A stretch of DNA of 64,000 nucleotides from Cryptomeria japonica. Taxonomy: Eukaryota; Streptophyta; Pinopsida; Cupressales; Cupressaceae. Position 1 is the first letter of the stretch. The number at the start of each line of letters is the position of its first letter. The position numbers and the translations under genes were made by a program. Positions 35,786 to 47,400 of the stretch are shown piece by piece. Below the pieces are notes generated by a model, which was given only the letters and a program-made list of their open reading frames with translations, was not told the origin of the DNA and searched no databases. The DNA lies in assembly GCF_030272615.1 (NCBI RefSeq), contig NC_081415.1:260458425-260522424 (forward strand), given 5' to 3'.

Positions 35786-37641
35786 CCTCCCATCATGACT
35801 GCTAATCCATGACATACATCCAAATCATATATCCTCAAGAACCTGATTAACCCTCTCAATTTGCCCATATGTCTCTGGATGATACATTGAACTAAAGCTC
35901 AACTAAGCTCCTAAATCATGTTGAAGAGAAGTCCAAAGTGATGAAGTGAACACTAGATCTCGATCTGATATGATTAGATGAGGAATACCATGCAACCTCA
36001 TGATATCCTTCATGAAAAATTAAGCCACTCTCGTTGTTGTGTAGGAAGATCGAATCGAAGAAAAGTGTGCTACCTTGGTCAACCTATCCATGGTGACCAT
36101 GATAGCATCATGATGATGAGAAGACATAGGTAAAACAACAATAAAGTCCATCAAAATGATATCCAATTTCCAATTTGGAACTAAGGTTGAATACAACAAT
36201 ATTGTGAGATGCTAATGCGATGCCTTCACCCACTAACACCCCAAACATCAAGATACAAAATATGCTATATAACTCCTCATGTCGGACCTAATAGTACAAC
36301 TATCGAAGATCCACATGCATCTTCTTAACACCTGGATGTGCTAAGTAAGGTGCACAATGTGTCTCTATCAAGATCAAAACATGAAGTCCATTTGAAGGTG
36401 AAACATAAATACGTCCCAAATAATGAAGAAGACCATTTAACTCCAAACAATATCCTACAAATATCACCTCTAAATCTCTCCCTAAAGAAATCTCCACAAT
36501 AGCCTCTTGGTACCAAGCATCCGAAGGAAGTACACTAAGAATTTGACTCCTTAAATCCACATTGAGAGTCATCACTGATAACCAATGCCTCTTATGACTC
36601 AACTCATCTACCACAACATTCTTCTTCCCCTGGATATACTTATTCTCAAAATAGTACTCACATAATAGATTAGCATTTAGGTTCAGTTGAGTGAAGATAT
36701 ACTGCAAACTAAGGTGGTCACTATGCAACTCAGACCGATGCCCAAGAAGAAAATGCCTCCATCTCAACAAAGCATGAACAACTTCCACTAACTAAAAATC
36801 ACGAGTTGGATAGTTCAACTCATGATTATTGATTTTGCGAGGCTCAAAGGTAATCACACAATGATCCTACATAAGAAATTCTCCCAAACCCTCCAAAGAA
36901 GCATCTATACACACAAAAAAGTCTCCTGCTGGATCTGGCACTGCCAAAATAGGTACACTAGTTAAGCACTCCTTGAGGATCTAGAAAGTTGTCTCACACT
37001 GCTCTGACCAAACAAACTTCTTCCCTTTCCTCTGAAGAGAAGTGATAGGATGAGATATCCTCGAAAACCCCTAAACAAACCGACAATAATATTTTGCAAG
37101 ACCCATAAAACTGTGAACTTCACTTACATTAGTAAGCATTGACCAATCCATAATTGCCTGAATCTTAGAGGGATCCATTGCAATACCCTCTCCTAAAATA
37201 ATATGGCCTAGATATTTCACCTCAGTTTGGAAAAACCCACATTTAGCCAAATTGGCACAAGTGGTTCTTACGAAGACATTGAAATACCTGCCTCATATAC
37301 TCCTCATGCTCCTCCACAATCCTCGAATATATCAAAATATCATCAAGAAATGCAAGGATGAATCTGTCAAGGTAATTTTTGAACACTCCATTCATCAAAC
37401 TCATGAAAACTGAGGGCGCATTAGTAAGTCCAAAATGAACCATTGTAAACTCATAATATCCATAATGAGTGCAAAAAGTTGTCCGATGAATATCTACCTC
37501 ATGAATCCACCACTAATGATACCTTAACTTAAGATCTATCTTAGAGAAGACCTTATCATCCTTAATCTGATAGAAAAGATCATCAATACTTGACAAAGGA
37601 TAATGATTCTTCACAGTCACTTTATTCAATTACCAATAATG
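35786..37641 (-). pseudogene. G2 pol, RT palm to integrase core
   Basis: On the minus strand from 37641, the RT continues the motif interrupted by copia J (LNKVTVKN), reaches MVHFGLTNAPSVFM and the catalytic FLDDILIYS, then the thumb, an RNase H (HSDHLSLQYIFT) and the integrase zinc domain (HCAPYLAHPGVKK). The integrase core has ISDRD and an ETYGQIERVNQV segment near 35870, just before the deletion junction. The longest open part is 36788-36300. Stops and frame changes are present throughout. The gene layout equals that of G1. Confidence 0.83.
37637..37641. repeat. target-site duplication of J, left copy (TAATG)
   Basis: TAATG precedes TGTTAGGTCC and equals 46572-46576. Removing J restores the RT reading context of G2. 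Confidence 0.85.
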
Positions 37642-38710
37642 TGTTAGGTCCTAGAGACAACTGAGAGCGGAGGGGTGAATCAGTTGTCCAAAAAATTCAA
37701 CCAAAATTAACTTAACCAAAACTTAATGCTTAATGCTAGTAAACCAAACTTTATGCCGGTGGACAGTTTTATTAGTTAATTGTAGTACCGGTAAAGATTA
37801 ATGCAGGAAACAGAAAGACATTAACATCCACAACACATAATACAAATATTTGTATGTGGAAACCCTATAAGAGGAAAAACCACGGTGGGAAGCCTTACCC
37901 ACAATCAAATGATACTACTCTAGATAGTATGTGTGTACAATATGGATTCTGCACATGCAGAAAGGACAACTGCCTAGAGCTCACTGCTCAATCACAAAAT
38001 GAGTCACACTAACTACAATTGGATGGTTAAATTCAATGATAATGTACTGCTTAAAATATCATCTTCATATACTGGATTCAGTACGGATTTAGTTCTGATT
38101 ATCTTCTTCAAAACCTTCCTTCAACCTTCAAATGATGTCTTCATGTATAGTTCTTCTTATTTTTGCATATACCTTATTACAATATTTTTTCAATCATATA
38201 TCAATCTCACAAATGAGATCTTACATTTATACCATAACCTAAGACCAATTAAAGAGGTCGGCCCACTAAAGATATTACAATAAAATCAATTATAAATGAA
38301 TCAATAAGAGATGCATCATGTCAGCTCAATGTATTTACAATAATAATAAATCATCTCCATAACATGCCGTACTGATTTGGAATAGATATGCCTGCCGGTG
38401 TATATCCTGGACCTATTTGCTGGTAACAACAAATGTGCAAACCCGAATAGACCAATAACCAAATTGCCAAACCAAGTGATCAAATAATGTCATCGACATA
38501 ACCAAGTAGTCTCCAAGTCATTCCAGGTGTCGATGAACAATATAACCTGTTGGTGAACCAAATACCGGTGACTGTGCATAAGTCATCGACTTGCCGATGA
38601 ACTTGTCGATGAACATGACCAAAGATCTCCAAGTGCTAATAAGGTTGACAAGTGTTGATGAGTGTTGACATCAATGACAAAACCATATCAACATATCCAA
38701 AATACCAACA
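37642..38710 (-). repeat. left (3') LTR of copia J
   Basis: It is highly similar to 45510-46571 over its full length. It contains the GTGGAAACCC...AAAAACCACGGTGGG motif also found in the LTR at the window's right end. Confidence 0.9.
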
Positions 38711-38937
38711 ATCTCCTCCTTTGGCATTGATGGCAACACAAGATGGAAAAACCATCAAAGTGTCAAAACAGAAATGCCAAAAACCAAAAACCAACAATCT
38801 CCCAAAGAGACCATTAACTAGAAATTAAAATACATAATGTCTCTCCCCTAGGAATAATCTCTCCCAGAAGATATCTCACCCAAAAATGTTTTTCCATAAT
38901 ATCTCTCCCACTTTGACATCAAATGCCAAATCAATAC
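38711..38937 (-). other. polypurine tract and 3' untranslated part of J
   Basis: It begins at the polypurine tract (minus strand CCAAAGGAGGAGAT) and runs to the insertion of fragment I. It is pyrimidine-rich on the plus strand and has no coding frame. Confidence 0.65.
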
Positions 38938-40178
38938 TGTAGACACCTAAAAATGGTCAACGCTTGCGGAGTAATACTTTAACATTTGCGCATTGCCTCA
39001 TTTTAGGTTTTTGCGTCGCATTAACATTTCTCCTATGTCATGTGCTTGATTTTTATCATTTGCGAGCATCGAGTCATTCTTCTACATTCTTCATTCATCT
39101 CGCCTTCGAATTTGGTCTTGTCGACAACAATCTTCAGTCATGATTTTGGTCGATCTTTGTCCTTGTCAATCTTGCCATATTGCGATCGATTCGTCATCGA
39201 TCCTTGTCCTTTTCAATCATGTCAATTTGGTCAATTTGTCATTGATTTTTGTCAACCAATCTCAATCAAATCATTTATCAACACTAGTCATTTATCAATT
39301 CAAAATCATGATCGAATCGATATCAACTATCCTTTGTCAAGACCTAATTGTCATCCTTGCATTTCTAATTCATCTTCCAAGGTTTTATGATTTGTTCATT
39401 TAACCTTGTTTGTCATTTCTCTCTCTAGGATTAATAAATTATTTATTTATCCTAAGTCTTCTTGTCACAATTAAATGTTTATTTAATTGGCTAATTATTT
39501 CCTCCTATTTTTGTAAATTAATTAATGAATGAGAAATTATTAATTAATTTACCTATTTTTCATCAATTTTCTAATTTCCAAGTCATCATTTCCAACCTAA
39601 TTTTCTAATTTCTCCTAAATTCCTAAATGTCTATTTCTATTTCAAATTCTTGTCATAAATCTTTGCATAGCAATTTGTCATAGAATTTGTCATAAATTGT
39701 CATAAATCCTTGCATAGCAATTTGTCATAAACATGTCATAATTTTGCTATTCTTGATTTGAATTTCCATTCGAATCACTGTCATGCTAATCTTGTCTTTT
39801 CTCCAATTTATCTATAAATTGGATGATTTTCTTCAATCAAATCCCTAGCCGCTAATCCCTAATCAGACTATTGAATTTACACTTCTAGTACTCTTGATCA
39901 ATAATCAATATCCATCTTGCTTTCACAATTAGGTGTATGCACTTGAAGGTGAGATCCACAATCCAACCATTTGAAGAGGAAAGAAGAACAATGGAGCCGC
40001 ATGGAAGGAGCATTCAAATCGTCATTCGGTTTGCATAATCTTTGCTTTTGAATGTTTCATTTTATGTCTCTATTGAATGTGTTTTAGGATTAGATCATTG
40101 CATGATGTGTTTTTGTGATTGAGCTAATAATGACCAATATCTATATGCTTGTGATGATTTCCTATTTCCTATGCTACA
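38938..40178 (+). repeat. LTR of fragment I, 1.24 kb
   Basis: The ends TGTAGACACC and ATGCTACA and the following primer-site-like sequence define it. There is no second copy in the window. It contains many AAATTTGTCAT-like words (near 39650-39750) and short frames of no evident meaning. Confidence 0.6.
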
Positions 40179-40182
40179 TTAA

Positions 40183-40202
40183 TTGGTGAACCCGACGTGA
40201 AC
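40183..40202 (+). other. primer-site-like sequence of fragment I
   Basis: TTGGTGAACCCGACGTGAAC lies five bases after the LTR end. The TGG start and position fit a primer-binding site, but I cannot name the tRNA with confidence. Confidence 0.5.
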
Positions 40203-40296
40203 ACTAACCATCTAACCCCTTTATGGTGTTTTTGAGTGCTTTCAAGTTGATTTGCAGGCCAAAAACCCAAAAATAGGGTCGTGCAGGGTTTTTTGG

Positions 40297-40545
40297 AGAC
40301 TTCTGCGCCTGTGTGAGACATTCTGCGCCTGTGTAAGGCACTTAATTGCATTTTTTATGAGTTTTGCGCCTATGTCAGTGCATTCTGCGCTTGTGTTAAA
40401 AAAAAAAAACAAAAAAAACAAAAAAAAAAAACTGCGCTTGTGTAAAGTAACCTGCGCAGCTTGTGTAAAGAAACCTACGCCTGTGTAATCCTACGCCTGT
40501 GTCATGGCTTTTGCACCTGTGTCATGACTTCTGCGCCTGTGTAAA
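40297..40545 (+). repeat. irregular array of CTGCGCCTGTGT units
   Basis: About ten copies of CTGCGCCTGTGT or close variants (CTGCGCTTGTGT, CTACGCCTGTGT, TTGCACCTGTGT) are separated by 5-30 variable bases, with a poly-A stretch in the middle. They lie in the leader of fragment I, just downstream of the primer site. Confidence 0.82.
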
Positions 40546-41917
40546 GTCCAGAACAGAAGTAAAAATGCAGTGTTTACTTGAAATTTGTTATGTTTTTGCA
40601 TTCTGTTTTCTATGCTTTGGATTTTGGTACTAATTATCTATGCAGCACCTTGGCATACGCATGACAAAGACAACAAATCAAACCTCTAACTTGGGTTTTG
40701 CAGGTTGCCTTGGAGAAACAATCAAATTTTGTGTTTGCATTTAAATTTTAGGCACTTAGTGATTTCTAAATAGGTTGGAATGAACATTTGTTTGTTTTGA
40801 TTGTTGAGTATGACATTGGAGTAGGAGAGTATGCTCTCATCCTTCTTAGGGTGATCAGAAATCTAGATCTTCGGTACCATGCTCATGTCTTTGATTGAGT
40901 GTCTCCTTTAGAGGGCCTGCCTTCCCAACCACTTTGCTTTTGCAAGCAAGTGATAATCGTGAGAAGGGAACGACCCAAAGTGAGTACGGATAGAATTCCT
41001 TGGCATTCTAACTCACTATAAAAAAATACCTGATGGGCGAAAGCTTTGAAGGAAGGGTTACGTGGGAATTGTAGTTACTTGGGAAGTGATGACCCTTGGA
41101 CTCTTTCTCATATCAACATCTAAGTAGGACCTCATGGTCTAAATCATGCTTGCGCGACTACATTTGTTTGGTATCTTGGTGGGCTTAATGTCTCAATCAC
41201 GCTTGCGTGACATCAAGGAGTAATGCTTAACAGAAATCCTTACTAAACACCTTGTTTTTAGAGGCCAAAAACCTTCTAGTTGCTTTAGAAGGACAAATTT
41301 GGATACTTGGAAGAGATACAAAGTTCGCCATGGGGAGATTTCCATGGGGACTGATGCTTGGCTGCCCTGAGAAGTGAGTGCCGTGGAGGGGAGCCCGTGG
41401 GGTCAAGCATCTATGTATTCTCCTTGAATCCCATAATGAGTCTACCTTTCAAGTACCTAATGTCTTTGCCTACCATAAGAAATGTGGAAATGAGCATGAT
41501 TGTCTTGAGTCTAAGTTGCAATATCTTGTATTCTTTGATTGTCAAAAGTTGAATTTTATCTCATTTCAAGAACAAGGCAAATTGATCCAACATAAGATTA
41601 AACACAAGAGACATTCATCCAACAAAAGTTCAACAAAGTTCAAAAACACACCTTCAAACATGGTTATCCAACATTGTTCAAAAACTTGTCTCAACATTTA
41701 TGTCACTTACATTTAGGTTCATCCTAGGTTGCATTTTGCAAAGTCATTGTCAAGTATCAAGGTTAGGTTTCACCTAAGTCATACTCCTTTTGCATATCAA
41801 TAGGGGTCATCCATTTGCATATGTCCTCTTGCATTAAAGTCATACCAGTGTCATACATTTATATTTGCATACCCTAAGTCTCTTCATTAAGCTTGAGTCA
41901 TTATCATATCATAGCAA

Positions 41918-43351
41918 TTGTTCTTTGATATATAAATTGCTGCCATATTATCACAGTAAATAGTTATAGGTTCCTTGCATTTTACCTATATGTCCTTCAA
42001 CATTTGTTTGATCCATAATACTTGTGTACAATTTGTAGCTGCTGCAACATATTCTGATTCTGCTATTGATAGTGATGTACAACTTTGTTTCTTGCTCAAC
42101 CATAAAATTTGTCTGCTACCAAGAAAAAATGCTCTGCCGGTGGTGCTTTTTCTGTCATCCACATCTCTTGCCCAATTAGCATCAGTGTATGCACATAAAT
42201 CAAAATTTTCATTTCTAGGATACCATAAACCAAGATTTGTAGTGCCTTGTAGGTACTGAAAAATCCTTTTCACTGTTGATTCATGATTTTCTTTAGGATT
42301 ACTTTGAAATCTTGAAACAATACATTGCATTCATAATATCAGGTCTTGTTTGTGTCAAATACAATAAACCTCCTATCATAGACTTGTATCTAGTCGGATT
42401 AACAGGTGTTGATTCATCCTTCAAAGATAATTTATCAGTTGTAGTCATAGGCGTGCTTACCAGTCTAGAGTTTTCTATGCCAAATTTCTTTAGTAATTCC
42501 TTCAAATATTTGGATTGACATAAGTATATACCTTTATCAGTCTGTGAAATCTGCAATCCTAAAAATAATTTTATCTCCCCAATCATAGACATTTCAAATT
42601 CTTGTTGCATTTTATTAGAAAAGTCTTTACACAATCCATCTTCTCCTCCAAATATTATATCATCAACAAAAACTTCAATAACCAAGATGTCATCATTAGT
42701 CACTTTGTAGTATAGATTACTGTCAGCATTACCTTTAGTGTATCCAAGCTTCAAAAGATATTTGTCCAATCTAGCATACCAAGCTCTAGGAGCTTGTTGT
42801 AATCCATATAAAGATTTCCTTAACCTAAAAACCATGTGTTTGTTATTTGTCAAAGAAAATCCATCAGGTTGTTCAATATAAACTTCTTCTTCAAGATCTC
42901 CTTTCAGAAATGCACATTTAACATCCATTTGATATACTTTATAGTCCTTGTGTGCTGCGAAAGCCAATAAAAGTCTGACTGCCTCAATTCTGGCTACCGG
43001 TGCAAAGGTTTCATTGTAATCAATTCCTTCTTTCTATGAATATCCCTTACATACTAATCTTGCTTTCTTTCTGATTACCTTACCATCTTCATTAATTTTA
43101 TTTCTGAAAACCCATTTAGTTCCAATTACATTTTTGTCTTTAGGCCGGGGAACTAATGACCAAGTGTTATTCCTTTCAATTTGTTCCAATTCATCTTCCA
43201 TATCTTTAATCCAATATTTATCTTCACATTCCTCATTAATTGATGTAGGTTCAATTTGAGAAATAAGACATACCTCTTCATTTTCCAATCTTCCTCTAGT
43301 CATAACTCCTTGAAATTTGTTTCCAATTATCTGATCTTCAGAGTGATTCAA
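41918..43351 (-). pseudogene. J reverse transcriptase and RNase H
   Basis: The frame 43351-43034 holds the RT N-terminus (WSLVPRPKDKNVIGTKWVF). The frame 42967-42299 continues with [33 protein letters not shown] and the catalytic VFVDDIIFG, ending [13 protein letters not shown]. The RNase H follows in another frame (42330-41986: YTDANWARDVDDRKSTTG, AESEYVAAA) and reads on to about CDNMAAIYISKN at 41920, where fragment I interrupts it. The catalytic Asp pair of RT and the RNase H Asp and Glu are visible. Two frame changes make the copy inactive. Confidence 0.88.
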
Positions 43352-43489
43352 TCTTACATACCAAGGTGTTTTTCTTTGGTGCTATTTTTCAGTGACTGTT
43401 GAATCCTTAGATGATGTCGATGTAACTGGATCATCATTCTATATTGGTGTACTCACAGTAGGTTCATTTGAGATTATCGGGGTGTTGAT

Positions 43490-43880
43490 AACTATCTTCT
43501 GATCCCATTCACTTCACATAAATTATCAAAATCCTTAGATGTGAACTCACCTCCTTGATTTGATCTCAAACATTTGATTTTCTTGCCGGTTTCATTCTCT
43601 ACCATTACTTTGAATATTTTGAATTTCCCAAATGCTTTAGATTTCTCCTTGAGAAAAGTAACCCAACACATTCTAGAACAGTCATCAATGATTAGCATAA
43701 AATACCTATCTCCTTGTATACTTTTATTTCTTGCTGGACCACATAAATCAGTATGAATTAAATGAACAACATTGTTAGACTTCTCTGGAATACTTTTGAA
43801 AGTTTCTCTAACTTTCTTTCCAAATTGACATTCCTTACATATTGGATTGTGAGGTTTAACAATCTTAGGTAAATCTCTTA
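43490..43880 (-). pseudogene. J integrase core
   Basis: The open part 43698-43492 starts MLIIDDCSRMCWV, with the first catalytic Asp. The second catalytic position reads LRSNQGGEF where active copia integrases have Asp before the GGEF, so it is Asn here. The third residue was not located with certainty. The region up to 43880 reads as the segment between the GAG-pre-integrase domain and the core, in another frame. Confidence 0.75.
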
Positions 43881-44915
43881 CTACCTTGTACTAATTTTCA
43901 CAATGCAATCAAAATTTACATGAAAAAGTCTCTTATGCCATAACCAAATTTCATCAATATGAGCAATCAAACACGCTTTCTCATTGTTGTTCAAATGAAA
44001 GATATTTCCTCTAGTCTGATTACCGGTTGCAATTTCCAAACCAGTTCTATTTAAGATTTTGCATTTACCATTCTTGAATTGTAACTGAAATCCTTTTTCA
44101 ACTAATTGACCAACACTCAAAAGATTATGGTTCAAACCTTCAACATAGTAAACATTATCAGTATTGTGCTTACCATCAAAAAATATAGTGCCTTTTCCTT
44201 TGATCAAACAAGCTTTATCATCTCCAAATCTCATTAGATCTCCATTGTATTCCTGAAAGGTTAAGAATTTACTCTTATCACCAGTCATGTGATGTGAACA
44301 TCCTGAATCAATAATCAATTCATCCTTATCTTCAACTTTAGCTACTAGGGCCTTCTCTACCAGTTGAACAGTAGGTGCCAATTGATCTTCTATTATAGCA
44401 ACAAAAGCCCATCCATTGTCTGTGTGATCCTCATCAGAATCATCGGTGACTCCTTCATCAGCATAATAACAAGATTTGTCTCTATTCTTCTTAAACTTGT
44501 ATCTCTGATAATCAGGGTTAGGTTTATATGTTCTTTTAGCTTCTTCTCTTAGTCTTGCATGTCTATCAGGACATCTAGAAGCCATATGACCAATCTTATT
44601 ACAGTTAAAACATTTAAAGCGTGCTTTACCTTCATACTTACTTCCAATTGGACCTTTAGGCATTTTTCTTGCAAATAGTGCTTCAAGTTCTTCAAGTTCT
44701 TCATTTTCTCTCTTGCTTTCTTCAAGTTCTCTTGCATAAAAGATTTTCCAATCAGATTTCTTAGATGATGATGATGATGCTACAGATGATGATGATGCTT
44801 TGAAATCTAGATCTGTCTTAATAGTAGCAATAGGACCAAATTCCTCAAGTTCAAAAGCTGAAAGTTTTCCAACCAATGTGTCTCTAGATATTGATGCGTT
44901 AGGGATTGTTCTCAA
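43881..44915 (-). pseudogene. J gag C-terminus, protease and pre-integrase
   Basis: A 344-codon open frame holds, in order, a Ser-rich then Glu-rich gag segment, a CCHC zinc knuckle (CFNCNKIGHMASRC, about residues 104-117), an acidic linker, the aspartic protease motif LIIDSGCSHHMTG (about residues 199-211, catalytic Asp kept), LLSVGQLVEKGF and the pre-integrase zinc segment (WLWHKRLFHVN). This is the order expected in a copia gag-pol. It is the longest open frame in the window. It ends shortly after the pre-integrase block through a frame change. Confidence 0.88.
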
Positions 44916-45470
44916 TTCAATTTATAGCAGTAACTTTTATTTTATATACCAGTGGAAAAGCTCTTAAAACTTTAGAAACAATCTCATCTTCACTTAAGGT
45001 TCCTCCACAACATTGTATACCCAAAACAATTTCCTTCACTCTTTCCATAAAAGCAGAAATTCTTTCATCTTCTTCCATTTTCAAATTTTCCTACCTAACC
45101 CATAAGCATTCAAGTTTTGCAATTTTGACAATGGAATCTCCTTCATTCAATGTTTCTAGTTTGTCCCAAATAGCTTTAGCAGTAGATCTGTCTGACAATC
45201 CTATGACTTGTTGATCTGATAATGCACTCAAAGTGCTTCTCTTTCTTTGCAATCATTTTCCTCGTCTTTATCCAAGTTAGGTGGATTAGGTTGACCTTGA
45301 GTAGGAGCAATATAGCCATTCTTTGTAACATCCCATATTCCCTTTCCAATGCAATTCAAATGTGTCTCCATCTTGATCTTCCATATGCCATAGTTATTTC
45401 CATCAAGTTTCAGACTGTCCTTCCTAAAGTACCTAAAGTAGTTAGAAGATATTGGATCTCCTCATGCTGT
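44916..45470 (-). pseudogene. J gag N-terminal part
   Basis: The minus strand reads KLDGNNYGIWKIKMETHL near 45410-45360, the conserved start of the copia gag (UBN2-type) domain. AIWDKLETLNEGDS and MERVKEIV-like segments follow toward 44990. A frameshift near 45235 and stops near 45090 and 44930 break it. The true start codon upstream is unclear because the first codons contain stops. Confidence 0.75.
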
Positions 45471-45495
45471 TAAACTTCTTCAAAAAGAGGACTAA

Positions 45496-45507
45496 GCTCT
45501 CATACCA
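45496..45507 (-). other. primer-binding site of J
   Basis: The minus strand reads TGGTATGAGAGC, one base different from the tRNA-Met-type TGGTATCAGAGC, and lies two bases from the 5' LTR. Confidence 0.82.
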
Positions 45508-45509
45508 AT

Positions 45510-46571
45510 TGTTAGGTCCTAAAGATAATTGAGAGGTGGGGGGGGTGAATCATTTGTCCAATAAATTCAACCAAAATTAACTTAACCAAAACTTAATGCT
45601 TAATGCCGGTAAACCAAACTTTATGCCGGTAGATAGTTTTATCAGTTAATTGCAGTACTGATAAATATTAATGCATGAAACAGAAAGACATTAACATCCA
45701 CAAAACATAACATAAATATTTGTACGTGGTAACCCTGTAAGGGGAAAAACCACGGTGGGAAGCCTTACCCACAATCAAATGATATTACTGTAGATAGTAT
45801 GTGTGTACAATATGGATTCTACACATGCAGAAAGGCCAGCTGCCTAGAGCTCACTGCTCAATCACAAAATGAGAGTCACATTGCCTACAATTGGATGGTT
45901 AAATCTAATGATAATGTACCACTTAAAATAACATCTTCATATGCTGGATTCAGTACCAGTTTAGTTCTGATTATCTTCTTCAAAACCTTCCTTCAACCTT
46001 TAGATGATGTCTATGTGTATAGTTCTGCTTGTTTTTGCATACACCTTATTACAATATTTTTTCAATCATATATCAATCTCACAAATGAGATCTTACATTT
46101 ATACCATAACCTAAGACCAATTGAATAGTCCATCTCACTAAAAGATATTACAATAAAATCAATTACAAATGAATCAATAAGCTATGCATCATGTCGGCTC
46201 AATATATTTACAATAATAATAAATCATCTCCATAACGTGTCGTGCTGATCTGGAATAGATATGCTTGCCGATGTATATCCTGGACCTATTTGCTAGTAAC
46301 ATGAAATATGCAAACCCAAATAGACCAATAACCAAATCGCCAAACCAAGTGATCAAATAATGTCTTCGACATAACCAAGTAGTCTCCAAGTCATTCTAGG
46401 TACCGGTGAACAATATAACCTACTGGTTAACCAAATACCAGTGACTGTGCATAAGTTACTGACTTGCTGGTGAACATGACCAAAGATCTCCAAGTGCTGA
46501 TAAAGTTGACAAGTGTTGACGAGTGTTGACATCAATGACAAAACCATATCAACATATCCAAAATACCAACA
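45510..46571 (-). repeat. right (5') LTR of copia J
   Basis: It is the copy of 37642-38710. Its outer end AATACCAACA is followed by the target duplication TAATG. Confidence 0.9.
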
Positions 46572-46576
46572 TAATG
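46572..46576. repeat. target-site duplication of J, right copy (TAATG)
   Basis: It equals 37637-37641. Confidence 0.85.
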
Positions 46577-47400
46577 TGTGCACCAATGTAGATATCCATC
46601 CTTCTTCTTAACAAATAACACTAGTGCTTGCCATGGAGAAACACTATGATGAATGAATCCCTTAGCTAGAAAACTCTCCAATTGCAACTGCAACTAACTC
46701 AACTCCTAAGTAGTCATCTGATAAGGTTCCTTAGAAATCATCTCTGCTCTGATTAGATGGCATACCCGAAATCTTATTAGGAAACACATCTAAAAACTCC
46801 TAAAGAATAAGATGATGATAATAAAGATGATCTCAACTTTCAATCTCATCCAAGTCATTCACCATGATTGCAAACAATTGACATCCTTTTCACACACACC
46901 GCTTCAAGTGCATAGCATAAATCATGTGAAGAGAAATAGGTCATTGCACACCCACAATCTCTATTCTCTATCCACCATCACCAAGACATTGCACCCTCTT
47001 ACAACAATAATAAATCATAGCCCGATGTGCCTCAAGTCAATCCATAATCAACACAACACCATGGGACCCCAAAGAAAGGACACAAAGATCCATAGTGGTG
47101 GAACACACTCCTAAATCCAACATACAATCATGGACAAGAGAGTCCATTGCCACCTTGGAACCCATTGCCAACTCAATTTTCTACTTATCGACTTGCTTTT
47201 CCACTGAGAGCTTGCACCGCTCTACCAAATATGGAGAAATAAAAGAATCTAAAGCACCCAAACCAAACATTATTGAGCAATAAATATCACCTATCTCACT
47301 TGTGGTCTCCACAACAATACCATGATGCTTAGCCTTATGGTTATCAACCACCACAAAGACTAGATGAGATCTCCCTACATCTCCCATTGTAGTCTCTGAA
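46577..47400 (-). pseudogene. G2 protease and RT N-terminus
   Basis: Near 46640-46590 the minus strand reads [14 protein letters not shown], the fingers segment of a gypsy RT, interrupted by J. The upstream frame 47387-47181 begins MGDVGRSHLVFV like G1 and holds FGLGALDSFIS where an active protease has D-S-G-A, so the catalytic Asp position is Gly. Several stops separate protease and RT. Confidence 0.75.

Larger units (their letters stand above)
38938..41917 (+). mobile_element. fragment I: 5' LTR and leader of another gypsy element, inside J
   Basis: An LTR starts TGTAGACACC at 38938 and ends ATGCTACA at 40178. Five bases on, a primer-site-like TTGGTGAACCCGACGTGAAC follows. A 1.7-kb non-coding leader then runs to about 41917, where the copia RNase H resumes. 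No 3' LTR or pol of this element is present, and flanking duplications do not match, so it is a truncated insertion. The primer site differs from the tRNA-Met type used by the other elements here, which suggests a different gypsy lineage. Confidence 0.65.
37642..46571 (-). mobile_element. element J: Ty1/copia retrotransposon
   Basis: LTRs of 1069 bp (37642-38710) and 1062 bp (45510-46571) start TGTTAGGTCC and end AATACCAACA. The target duplication TAATG is seen at 37637-37641 and 46572-46576. On the minus strand a tRNA-Met-type primer site lies next to the right LTR and a polypurine tract (AAAGGAGGAGAT) next to the left LTR. The gene order is gag, protease, integrase, reverse transcriptase, RNase H, the copia order. 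The 3' part is interrupted by gypsy fragment I, and the end of RNase H is missing. J inserted into the RT of G2 and so is younger than G2. Confidence 0.9.

Noticed and set aside
39040-39403. Two overlapping plus-strand frames of 87-116 codons
   Set aside because: They lie in the LTR of fragment I in T/C-rich sequence, with no motif and no conserved partner.
40297-40545. CRISPR-like look of the CTGCGCCTGTGT array
   Set aside because: Units and spacers are irregular and short, the DNA is a plant retroelement leader, and no cas gene is present.
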